Source: Paraburkholderia sp.
Lineage (GTDB): Bacteria > Pseudomonadota > Gammaproteobacteria > Burkholderiales > Burkholderiaceae
Assembly (NCBI RefSeq): GCF_024281035.1
Contig: NZ_JAMXLH010000035.1
Coordinates: 1 to 64,000, forward strand
Direction of reading: 5' to 3'
DNA: 64,000 nucleotides
Shown here: positions 51,977 through 62,617 of the stretch, piece by piece
How positions within the stretch are numbered: position 1 is the stretch's first letter
Layout of the letters: each line of letters opens with the position of its first letter
Translations under genes and position numbers: made by a program
Notes under the pieces: generated by a model
Database searches by the model: none
What the model saw: the letters and a program-made list of their open reading frames with translations, nothing else
What the model was told of the DNA's origin: nothing

Positions 51977-52444
51977 TTAGTGCGTGACGCGGGTGACGCC
52001 GCCGCTCGAGAGCAGCCGTACGCGGTCTCCGGCGTTGAAGACTTCGCCGGTGGCGGTCTGCGTGATCGCACGCATATCGCCGGTGTCGAGGCGCACCGTG
52101 ATCTCGAGGCCGTCGTGCATCGCGAGACCGTTTTCCGCCGCGTTGCCGGCCACCGCACCCGCAATGCCGCCAATGATGCCTGTGACGATCGAACCGCGCC
52201 CGCCGCCGATCGCGCTGCCGGCCACCGCGCCGAGCGCACCGCCGCCGATGGCGCCCAGGCCGCTCGGCTGGCCGTCGTTCGAGCTGATCTTCACGACACG
52301 CACGCTTTCGACCGTAGCCATGCGAACCGTGGCCTCGCGCTGCGCTTGCGACGCCGTGTAGACGTTGGCGGAACTGCTGTTATACGCACACCCCGTGACC
52401 GCAAGCGAGCCTGCGATCAGAACTGCAACAATTGGACGATTCAT
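51977..52444 (-). CDS. Glycine-zipper outer-membrane lipoprotein (SlyB/Pcp-like)
   Basis: A 155-residue lipoprotein. The signal peptide ends at the lipobox AVTG before Cys19. A glycine zipper (GGGALGAVAGSAIGGG, then GIIGGIAGAVAGN, residues about 65-105) forms the two-helix membrane segment of the 2TM family, followed by a C-terminal beta domain (DGLEITVRLDTGD). Similar lipoproteins stabilise the outer membrane under stress. Exact role unknown. Confidence 0.88.
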   Translation of the reverse strand: MNRPIVAVLIAGSLAVTGCAYNSSSANVYTASQAQREATVRMATVESVRVVKISSNDGQPSGLGAIGGGALGAVAGSAIGGGRGSIVTGIIGGIAGAVAGNAAENGLAMHDGLEITVRLDTGDMRAITQTATGEVFNAGDRVRLLSSGGVTRVTH

Positions 52445-52516
52445 TATTCTGATACCCCGTAGTTCTCAACCGCATTCTCAACGGCATTCTCAAAGGCCCT
52501 CGCGTGGGGCCCGGGT

Positions 52517-53458
52517 TCAATTCGGCAGTTCGTATCCGAACGCCTGCCTGAACCGTTCATTGATCTGCGAGCGCGTGGGCGCGTAGGTCTGCGGACCAAG
52601 ATGTTCGATCTTGAGCGCGCCCATCAGGCTGGCGAGCCGGCCGGCGGTTGCCCATCCGAGACCGTTCTCGATGCCGTAGAGCAGGCCGCCGCGGAACGCG
52701 TCGCCGCAACCGGTCGGATCCAGCACGCGAGCAGCCTGTACCGGAGGAATTTCCTCGACGCTGCCGTCGTGGTAGATCTGCGAACCGTGCTCGCCGCGCG
52801 TGACGATCAGCGCATCGACCTTGCTGGCGATTTCCTCGATCGACCATCCGGTGCGGTGACTGACAAGGTTGGCTTCGTAGTCGTTGACCGCGACATAGGT
52901 CGCAAGTTCAATCGCGTGCCGCAGCGACGGACCGTCGAAGAGCGGCAGACCCTGGCCCGGATCGAAGATGAACGGCACGCCCGCGGCGGCCATCTGCTCG
53001 ACGTGCTGGACCATGCCGTCGAAGCCGTCCGGCGCGACGATGCCGAGCTTGATGCCGGGCGCTTCATCGGCGCGGTTCAGGTGCGACTGCATCATCGCGC
53101 CCGGGTGGAATGCGGTGATCTGGTTGTTCTCGAGGTCGGTCGTGATCATGGCCTGCGCCGACCACGTGTCGGGCAGTACACGCACGTGCGCCTTCGACAG
53201 GCCGAGCGTGTCGAGGCGGTCGAGGTAGGGTTGCGCGTCGGCGCCGCCGAGCGTCGCCATGATGCGCGCATCGCCGCCGAGCAGATGCAGCGAGTAGGCG
53301 ATGTTGCCCGCGCAGCCGCCGAATTCGCGGCGCATCGTCGGCACGAGGAAGCTCACGTTCAGGATGTGCACCTGTTCGGGCAGGATGTGCTCCCGGAAGC
53401 GACCTTCGAAGGTCATGATGTTGTCGTAGGCGAGCGAGCCGCAAATCAGCGTAGCCAA
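52517..53458 (-). CDS. PfkB-family carbohydrate (adenosine-type) kinase
   Basis: A 313-residue ribokinase-fold sugar or nucleoside kinase. The N-terminal substrate motif FGGCAGNIAYSLHLLGG and the C-terminal ATP motif DPTGCGDAFRGGLLYG, with its catalytic Asp, are both intact. Burkholderiaceae relatives are usually called adenosine kinase-like; the substrate is inferred. Start is TTG with AGGAA upstream, giving LATLICGS; an upstream ATG at 53512 would add an unlikely 18-residue leader. Confidence 0.87.
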   Translation of the reverse strand: MATLICGSLAYDNIMTFEGRFREHILPEQVHILNVSFLVPTMRREFGGCAGNIAYSLHLLGGDARIMATLGGADAQPYLDRLDTLGLSKAHVRVLPDTWSAQAMITTDLENNQITAFHPGAMMQSHLNRADEAPGIKLGIVAPDGFDGMVQHVEQMAAAGVPFIFDPGQGLPLFDGPSLRHAIELATYVAVNDYEANLVSHRTGWSIEEIASKVDALIVTRGEHGSQIYHDGSVEEIPPVQAARVLDPTGCGDAFRGGLLYGIENGLGWATAGRLASLMGALKIEHLGPQTYAPTRSQINERFRQAFGYELPN

Positions 53459-53546
53459 AGCTGGAATTCCTGTAGGGCGTGGAGAGAGTTGAGAAAGCCG
53501 CACGTCGCGCACTGCACATGCAGGGCGGCGGCGCGCGGCTGCCAGA

Positions 53547-54047
53547 TTACTTCAGTGCTGCGAGCGCAGCGTCGTAGTTCGGTTCGTTCTTGATTTCGGC
53601 CACGCGCTCGGCGTAGACGACCTTGTCGTTCGCATCGATGACGACCACCGCGCGCGCGGTCAGGCCGGTGAGCGGGCCGCTCGTTACATCGACGCCGTAC
53701 GCCTGGGCGAAGTCATGGCCGCGGAAAGTCGAGGCCGTGACGACGTTGTCGATGCCTTCGGTCGTGCAAAAGCGCGCAGCCGCGAACGGCAGATCGCCCG
53801 AGATCACGACGACGACCGTGTTGTCGAGCTTGCCCGCGGCTTCGTTGAACTTGCGCGTCGAGGTGGCGCAGACGGGCGTGTCGAGGCTCGGGACGATGTT
53901 GAGCACCTTGCGCTTGCCCGCGAAGTCGGCGAGCGAGACGGGCTTCAGGTCCTTGCCGACGAGCGAGAATGCCGGTGCTTTCTGCCCGGCAGTCGGGAAC
54001 GGACCCGCGACGTCGATCGGGTTACCACCCAGCGTGACTTGACTCAT
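53547..54047 (-). CDS. tpx: Thiol peroxidase Tpx
   Basis: A 166-residue atypical 2-Cys peroxiredoxin. The peroxidatic Cys is in DTPVCATST near residue 60 and the resolving Cys in RFCTTEG near 94. [15 protein letters not shown] is a normal start. Tpx reduces lipid and other hydroperoxides in the periplasm or cytosol using thioredoxin. Unlike the protein beside ftsZ, its active site is complete. Confidence 0.95.
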   Translation of the reverse strand: MSQVTLGGNPIDVAGPFPTAGQKAPAFSLVGKDLKPVSLADFAGKRKVLNIVPSLDTPVCATSTRKFNEAAGKLDNTVVVVISGDLPFAAARFCTTEGIDNVVTASTFRGHDFAQAYGVDVTSGPLTGLTARAVVVIDANDKVVYAERVAEIKNEPNYDAALAALK

Positions 54048-54154
54048 GATGTGCTCTCCGGAGGTTCATGTAGCAACGAAAGACGCACCCGGCAGCGCCG
54101 GGCGCAGGGAGCGCGCGAGCCGCGCGATAGCGGCTCGCGCCGAGGGAACGCGCA

Positions 54155-55363
54155 TCAGGGATAAAAGATCTCGATGCGGAAGTTCGATGCGACGACCGTG
54201 CCGGTGTCGAGCCGCACGACGATCGTCTGCGTGGTGCGAGCGGGCAGGCCCGCCTCGATACGCGTGCCGGGCGCGACGTAATCCTGCGGCCACAGCACGC
54301 GGCGCACGACCACGTTGTTCTGACGGTCGAGCAGCGTGAGTTCGATGGCCGGATACGCGAGCGCCACGTCGAAGTGATTGCGCAGCGGCACCTTCAGTTC
54401 GAGATGGTGCGGATCGTCGACCTGGCGCAGATCGGACGGCTCGACCTGGAGGCCGTCGATGTCGCGCGGCGGCAGCACGCGGCAGCCGAGTTGCTCGCAC
54501 GCCTGCACATAGAACCGCTGCGAGGCGGGCCAATTGACCATCACGGTTTCGCGCATCCACCAGGCAACCTGAGCTGCGAGCAGCGCGAGCAGGACAAGCG
54601 CGAGCAGCGCGCCGACGATGCGCCAGCCCGTGCGGCGCGACCCGCGTGCGGGCGCTTCGCGGGTGACGGCGAACGGTGCGGCGCCTTCATCCGGTGAAAG
54701 CGCGCTGAAGCCGGGCTGAGCGGATGCGGCCGCGGCGGCTGCTGCTGCGGCGGCAGCGCCCGGCAGCACGGGATCAGGCGCGCCGGTGCGCGCGGACGAT
54801 GCTTCGTTCGCCGAAAGGGTCGGTTCGGTGAGATCGGGTGCGACTTCTCGCCGGTGCGCGGCAGCCGCTGCTTGTGCAGCACCTGTGTCCGCTGGCGGTT
54901 CGGGCGGGAGGTGCGGCTCGGCGGGGCCGTGCACGATCGTCGGCGTGACGCCTGGCGTCAGTGCGGACGACGGCAGATGCTCGGCGTTGTAGAGGAAGCG
55001 GTCGTCGATATGAGTGTCCGCGCGCGGCGCCCACGGATCCCATCCGGGGTTCGCGAAGTCGCGCCCGCCGGGTGTACCGGGTGTACCGGGTGTACCGGTT
55101 GGCCGGCTCGCCGCAGGCGAGCCTTCCGGCGGATGCACGGCGGCGGGCGCGGGCTGCGCTGAAGTCAGGCCCGCAACGACGTCGGCGGCAACGGGTACGG
55201 CACTGGCGAAATCGCCGCCCACTGGCACGTCGAACAGGCTGCCCGACGCGTCAAACGTCTCCTGACAGTGGCCGCAGCGCACAAGGCCGCGCCGCGTGGC
55301 GAGCTGCGCGGGCTGGATTCGGAAGACGGTTTCGCAGAATGGGCAGCGCGTTGCCAGGAGCAT
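54155..55363 (-). CDS. Zinc-ribbon and DUF3426 membrane protein
   Basis: A 402-residue protein. An N-terminal zinc ribbon (CPFCETVF and CGHCQETF, residues 7-35) is followed by a long Ala/Pro-rich low-complexity region, one membrane segment near residue 255 (GALLALVLLALLA) and a C-terminal DUF3426 domain. A 9-bp DNA repeat (55071-55097) encodes three Gly-Thr-Pro units. In betaproteobacteria it regularly follows prmA and accC. Function unknown. Confidence 0.87.
   Translation of the reverse strand: MLLATRCPFCETVFRIQPAQLATRRGLVRCGHCQETFDASGSLFDVPVGGDFASAVPVAADVVAGLTSAQPAPAAVHPPEGSPAASRPTGTPGTPGTPGGRDFANPGWDPWAPRADTHIDDRFLYNAEHLPSSALTPGVTPTIVHGPAEPHLPPEPPADTGAAQAAAAAHRREVAPDLTEPTLSANEASSARTGAPDPVLPGAAAAAAAAAAASAQPGFSALSPDEGAAPFAVTREAPARGSRRTGWRIVGALLALVLLALLAAQVAWWMRETVMVNWPASQRFYVQACEQLGCRVLPPRDIDGLQVEPSDLRQVDDPHHLELKVPLRNHFDVALAYPAIELTLLDRQNNVVVRRVLWPQDYVAPGTRIEAGLPARTTQTIVVRLDTGTVVASNFRIEIFYP
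55071..55097. repeat. 9-bp tandem repeat within the DUF3426 gene
   Basis: GGTGTACCG is repeated three times without change, plus a partial fourth copy. It codes for Gly-Thr-Pro repeats, and copy-number change would keep the frame. Confidence 0.85.
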
Positions 55364-55428
55364 GTGGGCTGTGGATCCGGGTAGGCCGTACAGTTGGCGA
55401 TACCCGTCATTCTACTGGCATTCAGCGG

Positions 55429-56325
55429 TTAGCCGCGCCGCGTGCCTGCGAGGCACACCCAGCCTTCGTGTTCGCGCCAGACCGAGATGTCGATCCACGG
55501 CTCGTAGAAGCGCGCGACTTCCTCCGCCTGGCGTGCGAGGATGCCTGACAGCGCGAGGCGTCCGCCCGGCTTCACGCGCGACGAGAGCATCGACGCCATG
55601 AGCTTCAGCGGGTTCGAAAGAATGTTCGCGACGACGATGTCGAATTCGCCCGGCGGGCAGTCGTCGGGCAGGCCGTAGGTGACATCGGCGTGATTGCGCG
55701 CGCTGTTCTGGCGTGCCGATTCGACGGCCTGCGGATCGATGTCGATGCCGATCACGGGATGGGCGCCGCACTTCTTCGCGAGAATCGCGAGGATGCCCGA
55801 GCCGCAGCCGTAGTCGAGCAGCGAAGCGCCCGGCTTCACGTTCTGTTCGAGCCACTCCATGCACAGACGCGTGGTGGGATGGCTGCCGGTGCCGAACGCA
55901 AGACCCGGATCGAGTTCGAGCACGAGCGCATCGGGATCGGGCGCATCGTGCCATGACGGCACGACCCAGATGCGCTCGCCGATCTGGATCGGCGCGAACT
56001 GCGATTGCGTGAGCCGCACCCAGTCCTGCTCTTCGACTTCGCGCAGCGCGAACGTCGGCGTTTCAGCGAGGCCGACTTCGTTCGCTGCCGCCGCGAGCAG
56101 CACCGCCGGATCCTGATCGTCGCCGATCAGCGCGATCACGCGCGAGTGCTGCCATGCCGTGCGCTCGGGCGTGAGGCCCGGCTCGCCGAAGAGCGGCTGT
56201 TCGTCGGGCGTGTCGGCGTCGGCGTCTTCCACCGATACCGACAGCGCACCGAGTTCGATCAGCGCGTCGGAGAGTGCTTCGGCGCGCTTGCGATCCAGCT
56301 CGACGATCAGTTCGCGATAGCTCAT
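55429..56325 (-). CDS. prmA: Ribosomal protein L11 methyltransferase PrmA
   Basis: A 298-residue SAM-dependent enzyme that trimethylates L11. The N-terminal substrate domain starts [12 protein letters not shown]; the SAM loop [14 protein letters not shown] is near residue 166, followed by [13 protein letters not shown] and the NILSNPL motif. It lies 3 bases after accC, so both are probably on one transcript. Confidence 0.96.
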   Translation of the reverse strand: MSYRELIVELDRKRAEALSDALIELGALSVSVEDADADTPDEQPLFGEPGLTPERTAWQHSRVIALIGDDQDPAVLLAAAANEVGLAETPTFALREVEEQDWVRLTQSQFAPIQIGERIWVVPSWHDAPDPDALVLELDPGLAFGTGSHPTTRLCMEWLEQNVKPGASLLDYGCGSGILAILAKKCGAHPVIGIDIDPQAVESARQNSARNHADVTYGLPDDCPPGEFDIVVANILSNPLKLMASMLSSRVKPGGRLALSGILARQAEEVARFYEPWIDISVWREHEGWVCLAGTRRG

Positions 56326-56328
56326 GAA

Positions 56329-57696
<1,368 letters not shown>

Positions 57697-57863
57697 GGTG
57701 GGTATTCGACTCTTCAATGGGCGCCGCAAGGGGTTCTGGCGGGCCGCCTCAGAGGATCGGCCGCGCGTGCCTCGCGAAGCGAGCGCCTCATACGCGGCGC
57801 AGGTGGCACAGGCAACTCATGCGCTGCGCGCGCGGCAACGCCGCTCGCGCCTGGCGCATGGCT

Positions 57864-58334
57864 TTAAGCGACCACGAAGAGCGGCTGGCCGTATTCGACA
57901 GCCTGGCCGTTCTCGACGAGGACTTCCTTGATCACGCCGGCCATGTCCGATTCGATTTCGTTGAGCAGCTTCATCGCTTCGATGATGCACAGCGTCTGAC
58001 CTTCCTTGACCGTGTCGCCGACCTGGACGAACGGATCGGCGCCCGGCGACGGTGCGCGGTAGAACGTGCCGACCATCGGCGAGGTCACGACGTGGCCCTG
58101 CGGTGCAGCCGGCGCGGCGGGAGCGGCTGCGCCTTCAGCGGCCTGGCCCGGCGCGGCGAGCGGCGCCGCGAACTGCCCGGGGGCCGGCGCCGCGTACTGG
58201 GCTGCCGGCTGGACGTACACCGGCGGCGCATTTTTGACGATACGCACCTTGCCTTCGCCCTCGGTGACTTCGAGTTCCGAGATGCCCGATTCGGAGACGA
58301 GGTCGATCAGAGTCTTCAGCTTACGTAGATCCAT
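57864..58334 (-). CDS. accB: Acetyl-CoA carboxylase biotin carboxyl carrier protein
   Basis: A 156-residue carrier. The C-terminal biotinyl domain has the target lysine in EAMKLLNE near residue 122. The linker between the N-terminal helix ([16 protein letters not shown]) and this domain is rich in Ala and Pro. A 167-base gap precedes accC and a 94-base gap follows aroQ, so the aroQ-accB-accC order is the usual one. Confidence 0.97.
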   Translation of the reverse strand: MDLRKLKTLIDLVSESGISELEVTEGEGKVRIVKNAPPVYVQPAAQYAAPAPGQFAAPLAAPGQAAEGAAAPAAPAAPQGHVVTSPMVGTFYRAPSPGADPFVQVGDTVKEGQTLCIIEAMKLLNEIESDMAGVIKEVLVENGQAVEYGQPLFVVA

Positions 58335-58428
58335 GGTGCAGCCCCTTTGAATACGTGAGTGCCGGACGCGCGCGCCGGCACGGGATTAGTGTTGTCTGTC
58401 AGAGTGCGTCGGTTATCCGACCCGCGAA

Positions 58429-58881
58429 TCAGGCGCCCTTGGCGGCGGCAAGCCGGTCAAGCGCGAATTCGAGCGCGTACAGATAACCCTTCCAGCCGAG
58501 GCCGCAGATAACGCCTTCGGCCAGGTCGGAGAAATACGAGTGATGCCGGAAGGCTTCGCGGCGATGCACATTCGACAGGTGAATCTCGACGAACGGAATG
58601 CCGACGCCAGCCAGCGCGTCCCGGATCGCCACGCTCGTGTGCGTGTACGCAGCCGGGTTGATCAGGATGAAATCGATCTGTTCGGCGCGTGCGGCCTGAA
58701 TCCGGTCGACGAGCGCCCCTTCGTGATTGCTCTGGAAAGTCGCGAGCTCGACGCCCGCATCCGCGGCGTGTTTGGCGAGTGCCTGATCGATCTGCGGGAG
58801 CGTCACGCGCCCGTACACCTCAGGTTCCCGGGTGCCGAGAAGGTTGAGGTTGGGGCCGTGCAGAACCAGCAGTCTCGTCAT
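58429..58881 (-). CDS. aroQ: Type II 3-dehydroquinate dehydratase
   Basis: A 150-residue shikimate-pathway enzyme. [20 protein letters not shown] holds the active-site Asn/Arg, with Tyr23 of the flexible loop soon after, and [25 protein letters not shown] and REAFRHHSY form the rest of the site. Length fits the dodecameric type II family. It heads the accBC group. Confidence 0.96.
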   Translation of the reverse strand: MTRLLVLHGPNLNLLGTREPEVYGRVTLPQIDQALAKHAADAGVELATFQSNHEGALVDRIQAARAEQIDFILINPAAYTHTSVAIRDALAGVGIPFVEIHLSNVHRREAFRHHSYFSDLAEGVICGLGWKGYLYALEFALDRLAAAKGA

Positions 58882-59075
58882 GGTCGCTTCTTTTTCTGTG
58901 GAATTGCGCGAACTTTAGCGCTGATTAGAGAAATTTGTCTAGTTTTCCGAGCGACTGATATGGCCCCGGGATCGGCTGACGTCCGACAGCGGCCCTGATC
59001 TCCCGCCAAAACGCATAAAAGACGCAGCAAAAAGTGCCGTACGGCGCCTAAGGCCCGGTCAATTGTTCTGCCGCG

Positions 59076-59651
59076 TCAAAGTGCGTCGAGCGTGTGACGA
59101 AGTTCGTCTGGTTTGATTTGGCCTAATTTTGTCGCGCGTACGGTGCCGTTCGCATCGATTACGACCGTGTAGGGCAAGCCGCCGACCGAGTTGCCGAACG
59201 CGCGTGCGACATCGGCGCCGCCGAATCCGGCCACGTAGACGGGGTAGTCGACCTGCACTTTTTGAAGGAAAGCTTTGACGTTGGTGCTGGAATCGACGCC
59301 GAGGCCGACGAACTGGATGCCCTTCTTCGCGTATTCGCGCTGCAGGGCGGACAGCTCCGGCATCTCCGCGACGCACGGTCCGCACCACGAGGCCCAGAAG
59401 TTCACGACGATCGGCCGGCCCTTGTAGGCCGCGAGCGACTGGGGCTGGCCGTCGGGCGTGGTGACCGCTGCACTCCAGAGCTTGCCGAGCGCCTCCTGCG
59501 GGTTCACCGTCGCCGCCGCGTTGGCCGCGGCCGCGCCTGCGCCCGCGCTTGCGTCCGAATTGCCGCCGCGTGTCCAGTAACCGGCCGCAATGCCGCCGCC
59601 GACAGCGACCGCAACGACCGCGAGTGTGACCAGAATCCGCTTTGAGTTCAT
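59076..59651 (-). CDS. TlpA-like membrane-anchored thioredoxin
   Basis: A 191-residue protein with an N-terminal membrane segment (residues 6-25), a Gly/Ala linker and a thioredoxin domain with FWASWCGPC at about residue 90. GLPYTVVID gives the cis-Pro loop. It should reduce disulfides in the periplasm, for example for cytochrome c maturation. The partner is not evident here; the CcsA-like gene is 15 kb away. Confidence 0.88.
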   Translation of the reverse strand: MNSKRILVTLAVVAVAVGGGIAAGYWTRGGNSDASAGAGAAAANAAATVNPQEALGKLWSAAVTTPDGQPQSLAAYKGRPIVVNFWASWCGPCVAEMPELSALQREYAKKGIQFVGLGVDSSTNVKAFLQKVQVDYPVYVAGFGGADVARAFGNSVGGLPYTVVIDANGTVRATKLGQIKPDELRHTLDAL

Positions 59652-59709
59652 CGGTGCGCCTGAAATCCGTAGATCGTGCTGTTAAAGGTTATCAATAAGG
59701 CTGACGAGA

Positions 59710-60354
59710 TCATTGGGCCGGGGTTGTCGCGCCGCTCTCGTCGATCAGCGCCTGGAGCGCCTGGGCGTTCGCGCGCGGCAGACGGCCTCGCAGGTCGGCA
59801 CGCACGGCGCCGCGCAGGTCGTCGGTGTCATAGAGAGCAACATGGATGCCCACAGGTTCCTCATCGCGCGATGCCCGGTACATAAAGCTCAGCGTCTCCA
59901 CGTAGCCGCGGGCGGCAAAATGGCGCGTCTCGGACACGTCGTATTGCACATTCGCGTTAAGGAGCCAGATGGCGACGTCTTTCGGGTTGTCGCAGAAGAT
60001 CTGCAGATGGATGTCGGAATGCGCGCCCGCCGTACCGTTGAGCACGGCGCCCGTGACGAACGGGTTGAACGCGCCGAGCCGGCGCATCCAGTCGAGCGCG
60101 ACTTCGCGCAGGCGCCGCAGCACCAACGGCTGGCTTTCGCCCTGAAAGAGAGCCTGATATTCGCGGATCTCTTCTTCGATCTGATCGTTGTCGGGCAGCC
60201 AGGCGCTTTCGATGCGCGCATCCCCGGCGACCTGCCGCGCCGCCTTGCGTTTGGCGCTTGCGTAGTCGAGCCCGTCCTCGGCGATCATCCGTGCTGCCGC
60301 GATGGCGATTTCCTCGCGCACGCGTTGCGGATCGAAATGTGATCTGCGAACCAT
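59710..60354 (-). CDS. Conserved hypothetical protein with nucleotidyltransferase-like motif
   Basis: A 214-residue soluble protein I do not recognise by function. Residues about 98-115 read GAVLNGTAGAHSDIHLQIF, which looks like a nucleotidyltransferase G-S...D-x-D motif with the second Asp replaced by His. The N-terminal half is helical and charged. It is divergent from mpl. In this family it is sometimes named from its neighbour as a Mur ligase, which the sequence does not support. Confidence 0.75.
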   Translation of the reverse strand: MVRRSHFDPQRVREEIAIAAARMIAEDGLDYASAKRKAARQVAGDARIESAWLPDNDQIEEEIREYQALFQGESQPLVLRRLREVALDWMRRLGAFNPFVTGAVLNGTAGAHSDIHLQIFCDNPKDVAIWLLNANVQYDVSETRHFAARGYVETLSFMYRASRDEEPVGIHVALYDTDDLRGAVRADLRGRLPRANAQALQALIDESGATTPAQ

Positions 60355-60432
60355 CCATCCATCATACTAGAGAATGCTGTGTGGACCTTGCGCTGTCAGG
60401 GAAAGCGGCGCAGTGCGCCTCGCGCGCTCGGG

Positions 60433-60438
60433 TACAAT
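60433..60438 (+). promoter_or_regulatory. Possible -10 element for mpl
   Basis: TACAAT lies 102 bases before the mpl ATG in the divergent gap. No matching -35 is seen at normal spacing. Confidence 0.45.
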
Positions 60439-60539
60439 AGCGTCCTTCGTTGTGGCGGTGCGGGGCGAACCGCGCCGCCGTCTTCGCGTTCCCCATCCAG
60501 ATAACCCGTTTCCCGACGCCCGCGCGGCGCGACAGGCTT

Positions 60540-61931
60540 ATGCACATCCATATCCTCGGCATCTGCGGCACGTTCATGGGCGGTCTCGCGGTGCTCGCGC
60601 GCAGCGCAGGCCACACCGTGACCGGCTGCGATGCGGGGGTTTATCCGCCGATGAGCACCCAGCTCGAAGCGCAGGGCATTCGCCTCATCGAGGGCTACGA
60701 CGCCAGCCAGACCGATCTGAACCCCGATCTCTACGTGATCGGCAACGTCGTGTCGCGCGGCAATCCGCTCATGGAGGAGATCCTCAACCGCGGGCTGCCG
60801 TACACGTCGGGGCCGCAGTGGCTCGGCGACCACGTGCTGCGCGACAAGTGGGTGCTCGCGGTCGCGGGCACGCACGGCAAGACCACGACGACATCGATGC
60901 TCGCATGGCTGCTCGAAGACGCGGGCCTGAATCCCGGCTTCCTGATCGGCGGGGTGCCGCTGAACTTCGGCGTCTCGGCGCGGCTCACCGATTCGAGCTT
61001 CTTCGTGATCGAAGCCGACGAATACGACACCGCGTTTTTCGACAAGCGCTCGAAATTCGTCCATTACCGCCCGCGCACGGCCGTGCTGAACAACCTCGAA
61101 TACGATCACGCCGACATTTTTCCCGATCTCGCCGCGATCGAGACGCAGTTTCATCACCTCGTGCGCACGATTCCCGGCATCGGCCGCATCGTCACGAACG
61201 GCCGCTCGGATGCACTCGAGCGCGTGCTCACGCGCGGCGTGTGGAGCGAGGTGGAGCGTTTCGGCGTCGATGGCGGCTGGCAGGCGCTGCCCGCCGAAGA
61301 CGGCGTTCCCGTCGACGAACGCTTCGCCGTCTATCACCACAGCGAGCGCGCGGGCGTGGTCGACTGGCAGATTCAGGGCGACCACAACCGCCTGAACGCG
61401 CTGGCGGCGATTGCCGCCGCGCGCAGCGTCGGCGTGCCGCCCGCGCAGGCGGCGCAGTCGCTCGCGACGTTCCGCAACGTGAAGCGCCGCATGGAAGTGC
61501 GCGGCAGCGTGGACGGCGTGACGATCTACGACGATTTCGCGCACCATCCGACCGCAATCGAGACGACCCTCGCCGGGTTGCGAACCCGCGTGGGACGCGA
61601 CAACACGCGCATTCTCGCCGTGCTCGAACCGCGCTCGAACACGATGAAGCTCGGCGTGATGAAGGCGCAATTGCCCGCAAGCCTCGCCGACGCCGACCTC
61701 GTATTCGGTTACGGTGCACCGGCGGGCAAGGATGCGCTCGGCTGGGATCTCGCCGGTGCGCTCGCACCGCTCGGCGGCAAGGCGCAGGCATTCCACGATC
61801 TCGACGCGCTCGTGAAGGCAGTGGTTGCCGCTGCGCGCCCGGGCGACCAGGTGCTCGTCATGAGCAACGGCGGCTTCGGCGGCGTGCATCAGAAGCTGCT
61901 CGATGCGCTTTCGGCACGGAGCGCCGCGTGA
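60540..61931 (+). CDS. mpl: UDP-MurNAc:tripeptide ligase Mpl
   Basis: A 463-residue Mur-ligase relative that reattaches recycled L-Ala-D-Glu-meso-DAP to UDP-MurNAc. HILGICGTFMGGLAVLA opens the protein; the ATP loop [11 protein letters not shown] is near residue 107; EADEYDTAFFDKRSKF and DDFAHHPTAIE distinguish Mpl from MurC. The ATG at 60540 starts the standard MHIHILG. Together with ampD in this window it supports an active murein recycling pathway. Confidence 0.96.
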   Translation: MHIHILGICGTFMGGLAVLARSAGHTVTGCDAGVYPPMSTQLEAQGIRLIEGYDASQTDLNPDLYVIGNVVSRGNPLMEEILNRGLPYTSGPQWLGDHVLRDKWVLAVAGTHGKTTTTSMLAWLLEDAGLNPGFLIGGVPLNFGVSARLTDSSFFVIEADEYDTAFFDKRSKFVHYRPRTAVLNNLEYDHADIFPDLAAIETQFHHLVRTIPGIGRIVTNGRSDALERVLTRGVWSEVERFGVDGGWQALPAEDGVPVDERFAVYHHSERAGVVDWQIQGDHNRLNALAAIAAARSVGVPPAQAAQSLATFRNVKRRMEVRGSVDGVTIYDDFAHHPTAIETTLAGLRTRVGRDNTRILAVLEPRSNTMKLGVMKAQLPASLADADLVFGYGAPAGKDALGWDLAGALAPLGGKAQAFHDLDALVKAVVAAARPGDQVLVMSNGGFGGVHQKLLDALSARSAA

Positions 61932-62503
61932 TCGTCTATCTGCATGGCTTTCGCTCGTCGCCGGAATCGTTCAAGGCGAAGCTTCTCGCGGCGCGCCTCG
62001 CCGCACTGGGCCGCGCCGACGAATGGTTCTGCCCGATGCTGCCGGTGTCGCCCGCCGAGGCCGTCGCGCTCGCCGGGCGCGAAATCCGCGAACGCCTGAA
62101 GCCGGGCGAGCGTGTGACGCTGATCGGCAGCTCGCTCGGCGGCTATTTCGCGACCTGGCTCGCCGAGCAGCACGGCTGGCGCGCCGCGCTCCTGAACCCT
62201 GCAGTGGTGCCCGACCGCGATCTGTCGAAGTATCTCGGCGAGCAGCCGCTCTGGCACGGCGGCGGCAGTATCGTCGTCGAGCCGCGCCATCTGGACGAAT
62301 TGCGCGCGCTGGCCATCGCGTCGGTGACGCAGCCCGCGCGCTACTATCTGATCGCCGCCACCGGCGATGAGGTACTCGACTATCGTGAAATGCTCGCCCA
62401 CTATCCGGGCGTGCACACGAAGCTGATCGAGGGCAGCGACCACGGCATCAGCGAATTCGCCGACTATGTCGACGACGTGATCGCCTGGTGCGACGCGCCC
62501 TGA
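61928..62503 (+). CDS. YqiA-like alpha/beta-hydrolase esterase
   Basis: A 191-residue UPF0227/YqiA-type hydrolase. MIVYLHGFRSSPES gives the oxyanion hole, GSSLGGYFA the nucleophile Ser near residue 72, GDEVLDYRE the acid and GSDHGISEF the His. Substrate unknown. Start is GTG and overlaps the mpl stop by 4 bases; the longer open frame upstream is a shadow of mpl. Confidence 0.88.
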   Translation: MIVYLHGFRSSPESFKAKLLAARLAALGRADEWFCPMLPVSPAEAVALAGREIRERLKPGERVTLIGSSLGGYFATWLAEQHGWRAALLNPAVVPDRDLSKYLGEQPLWHGGGSIVVEPRHLDELRALAIASVTQPARYYLIAATGDEVLDYREMLAHYPGVHTKLIEGSDHGISEFADYVDDVIAWCDAP

Positions 62504-62617
62504 CGCATCCCATGTGAAGGCTTCGCGCCGCGTGCGAACGCCTATATGTATACGGCACCGCTGCGGCGTACGACGTACGGCGTGGGCGGTCCATGCAAGT
62601 CTGAACGAGAGTATTGA

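Noticed and set aside
51019..52239. 406-codon frame antisense to the histone-like gene, with Phe/Ala repeats
   Set aside because: Produced by reading the lysine-codon array backwards. The repeats follow the sense-strand codons, and it ends inside the real lipoprotein gene.
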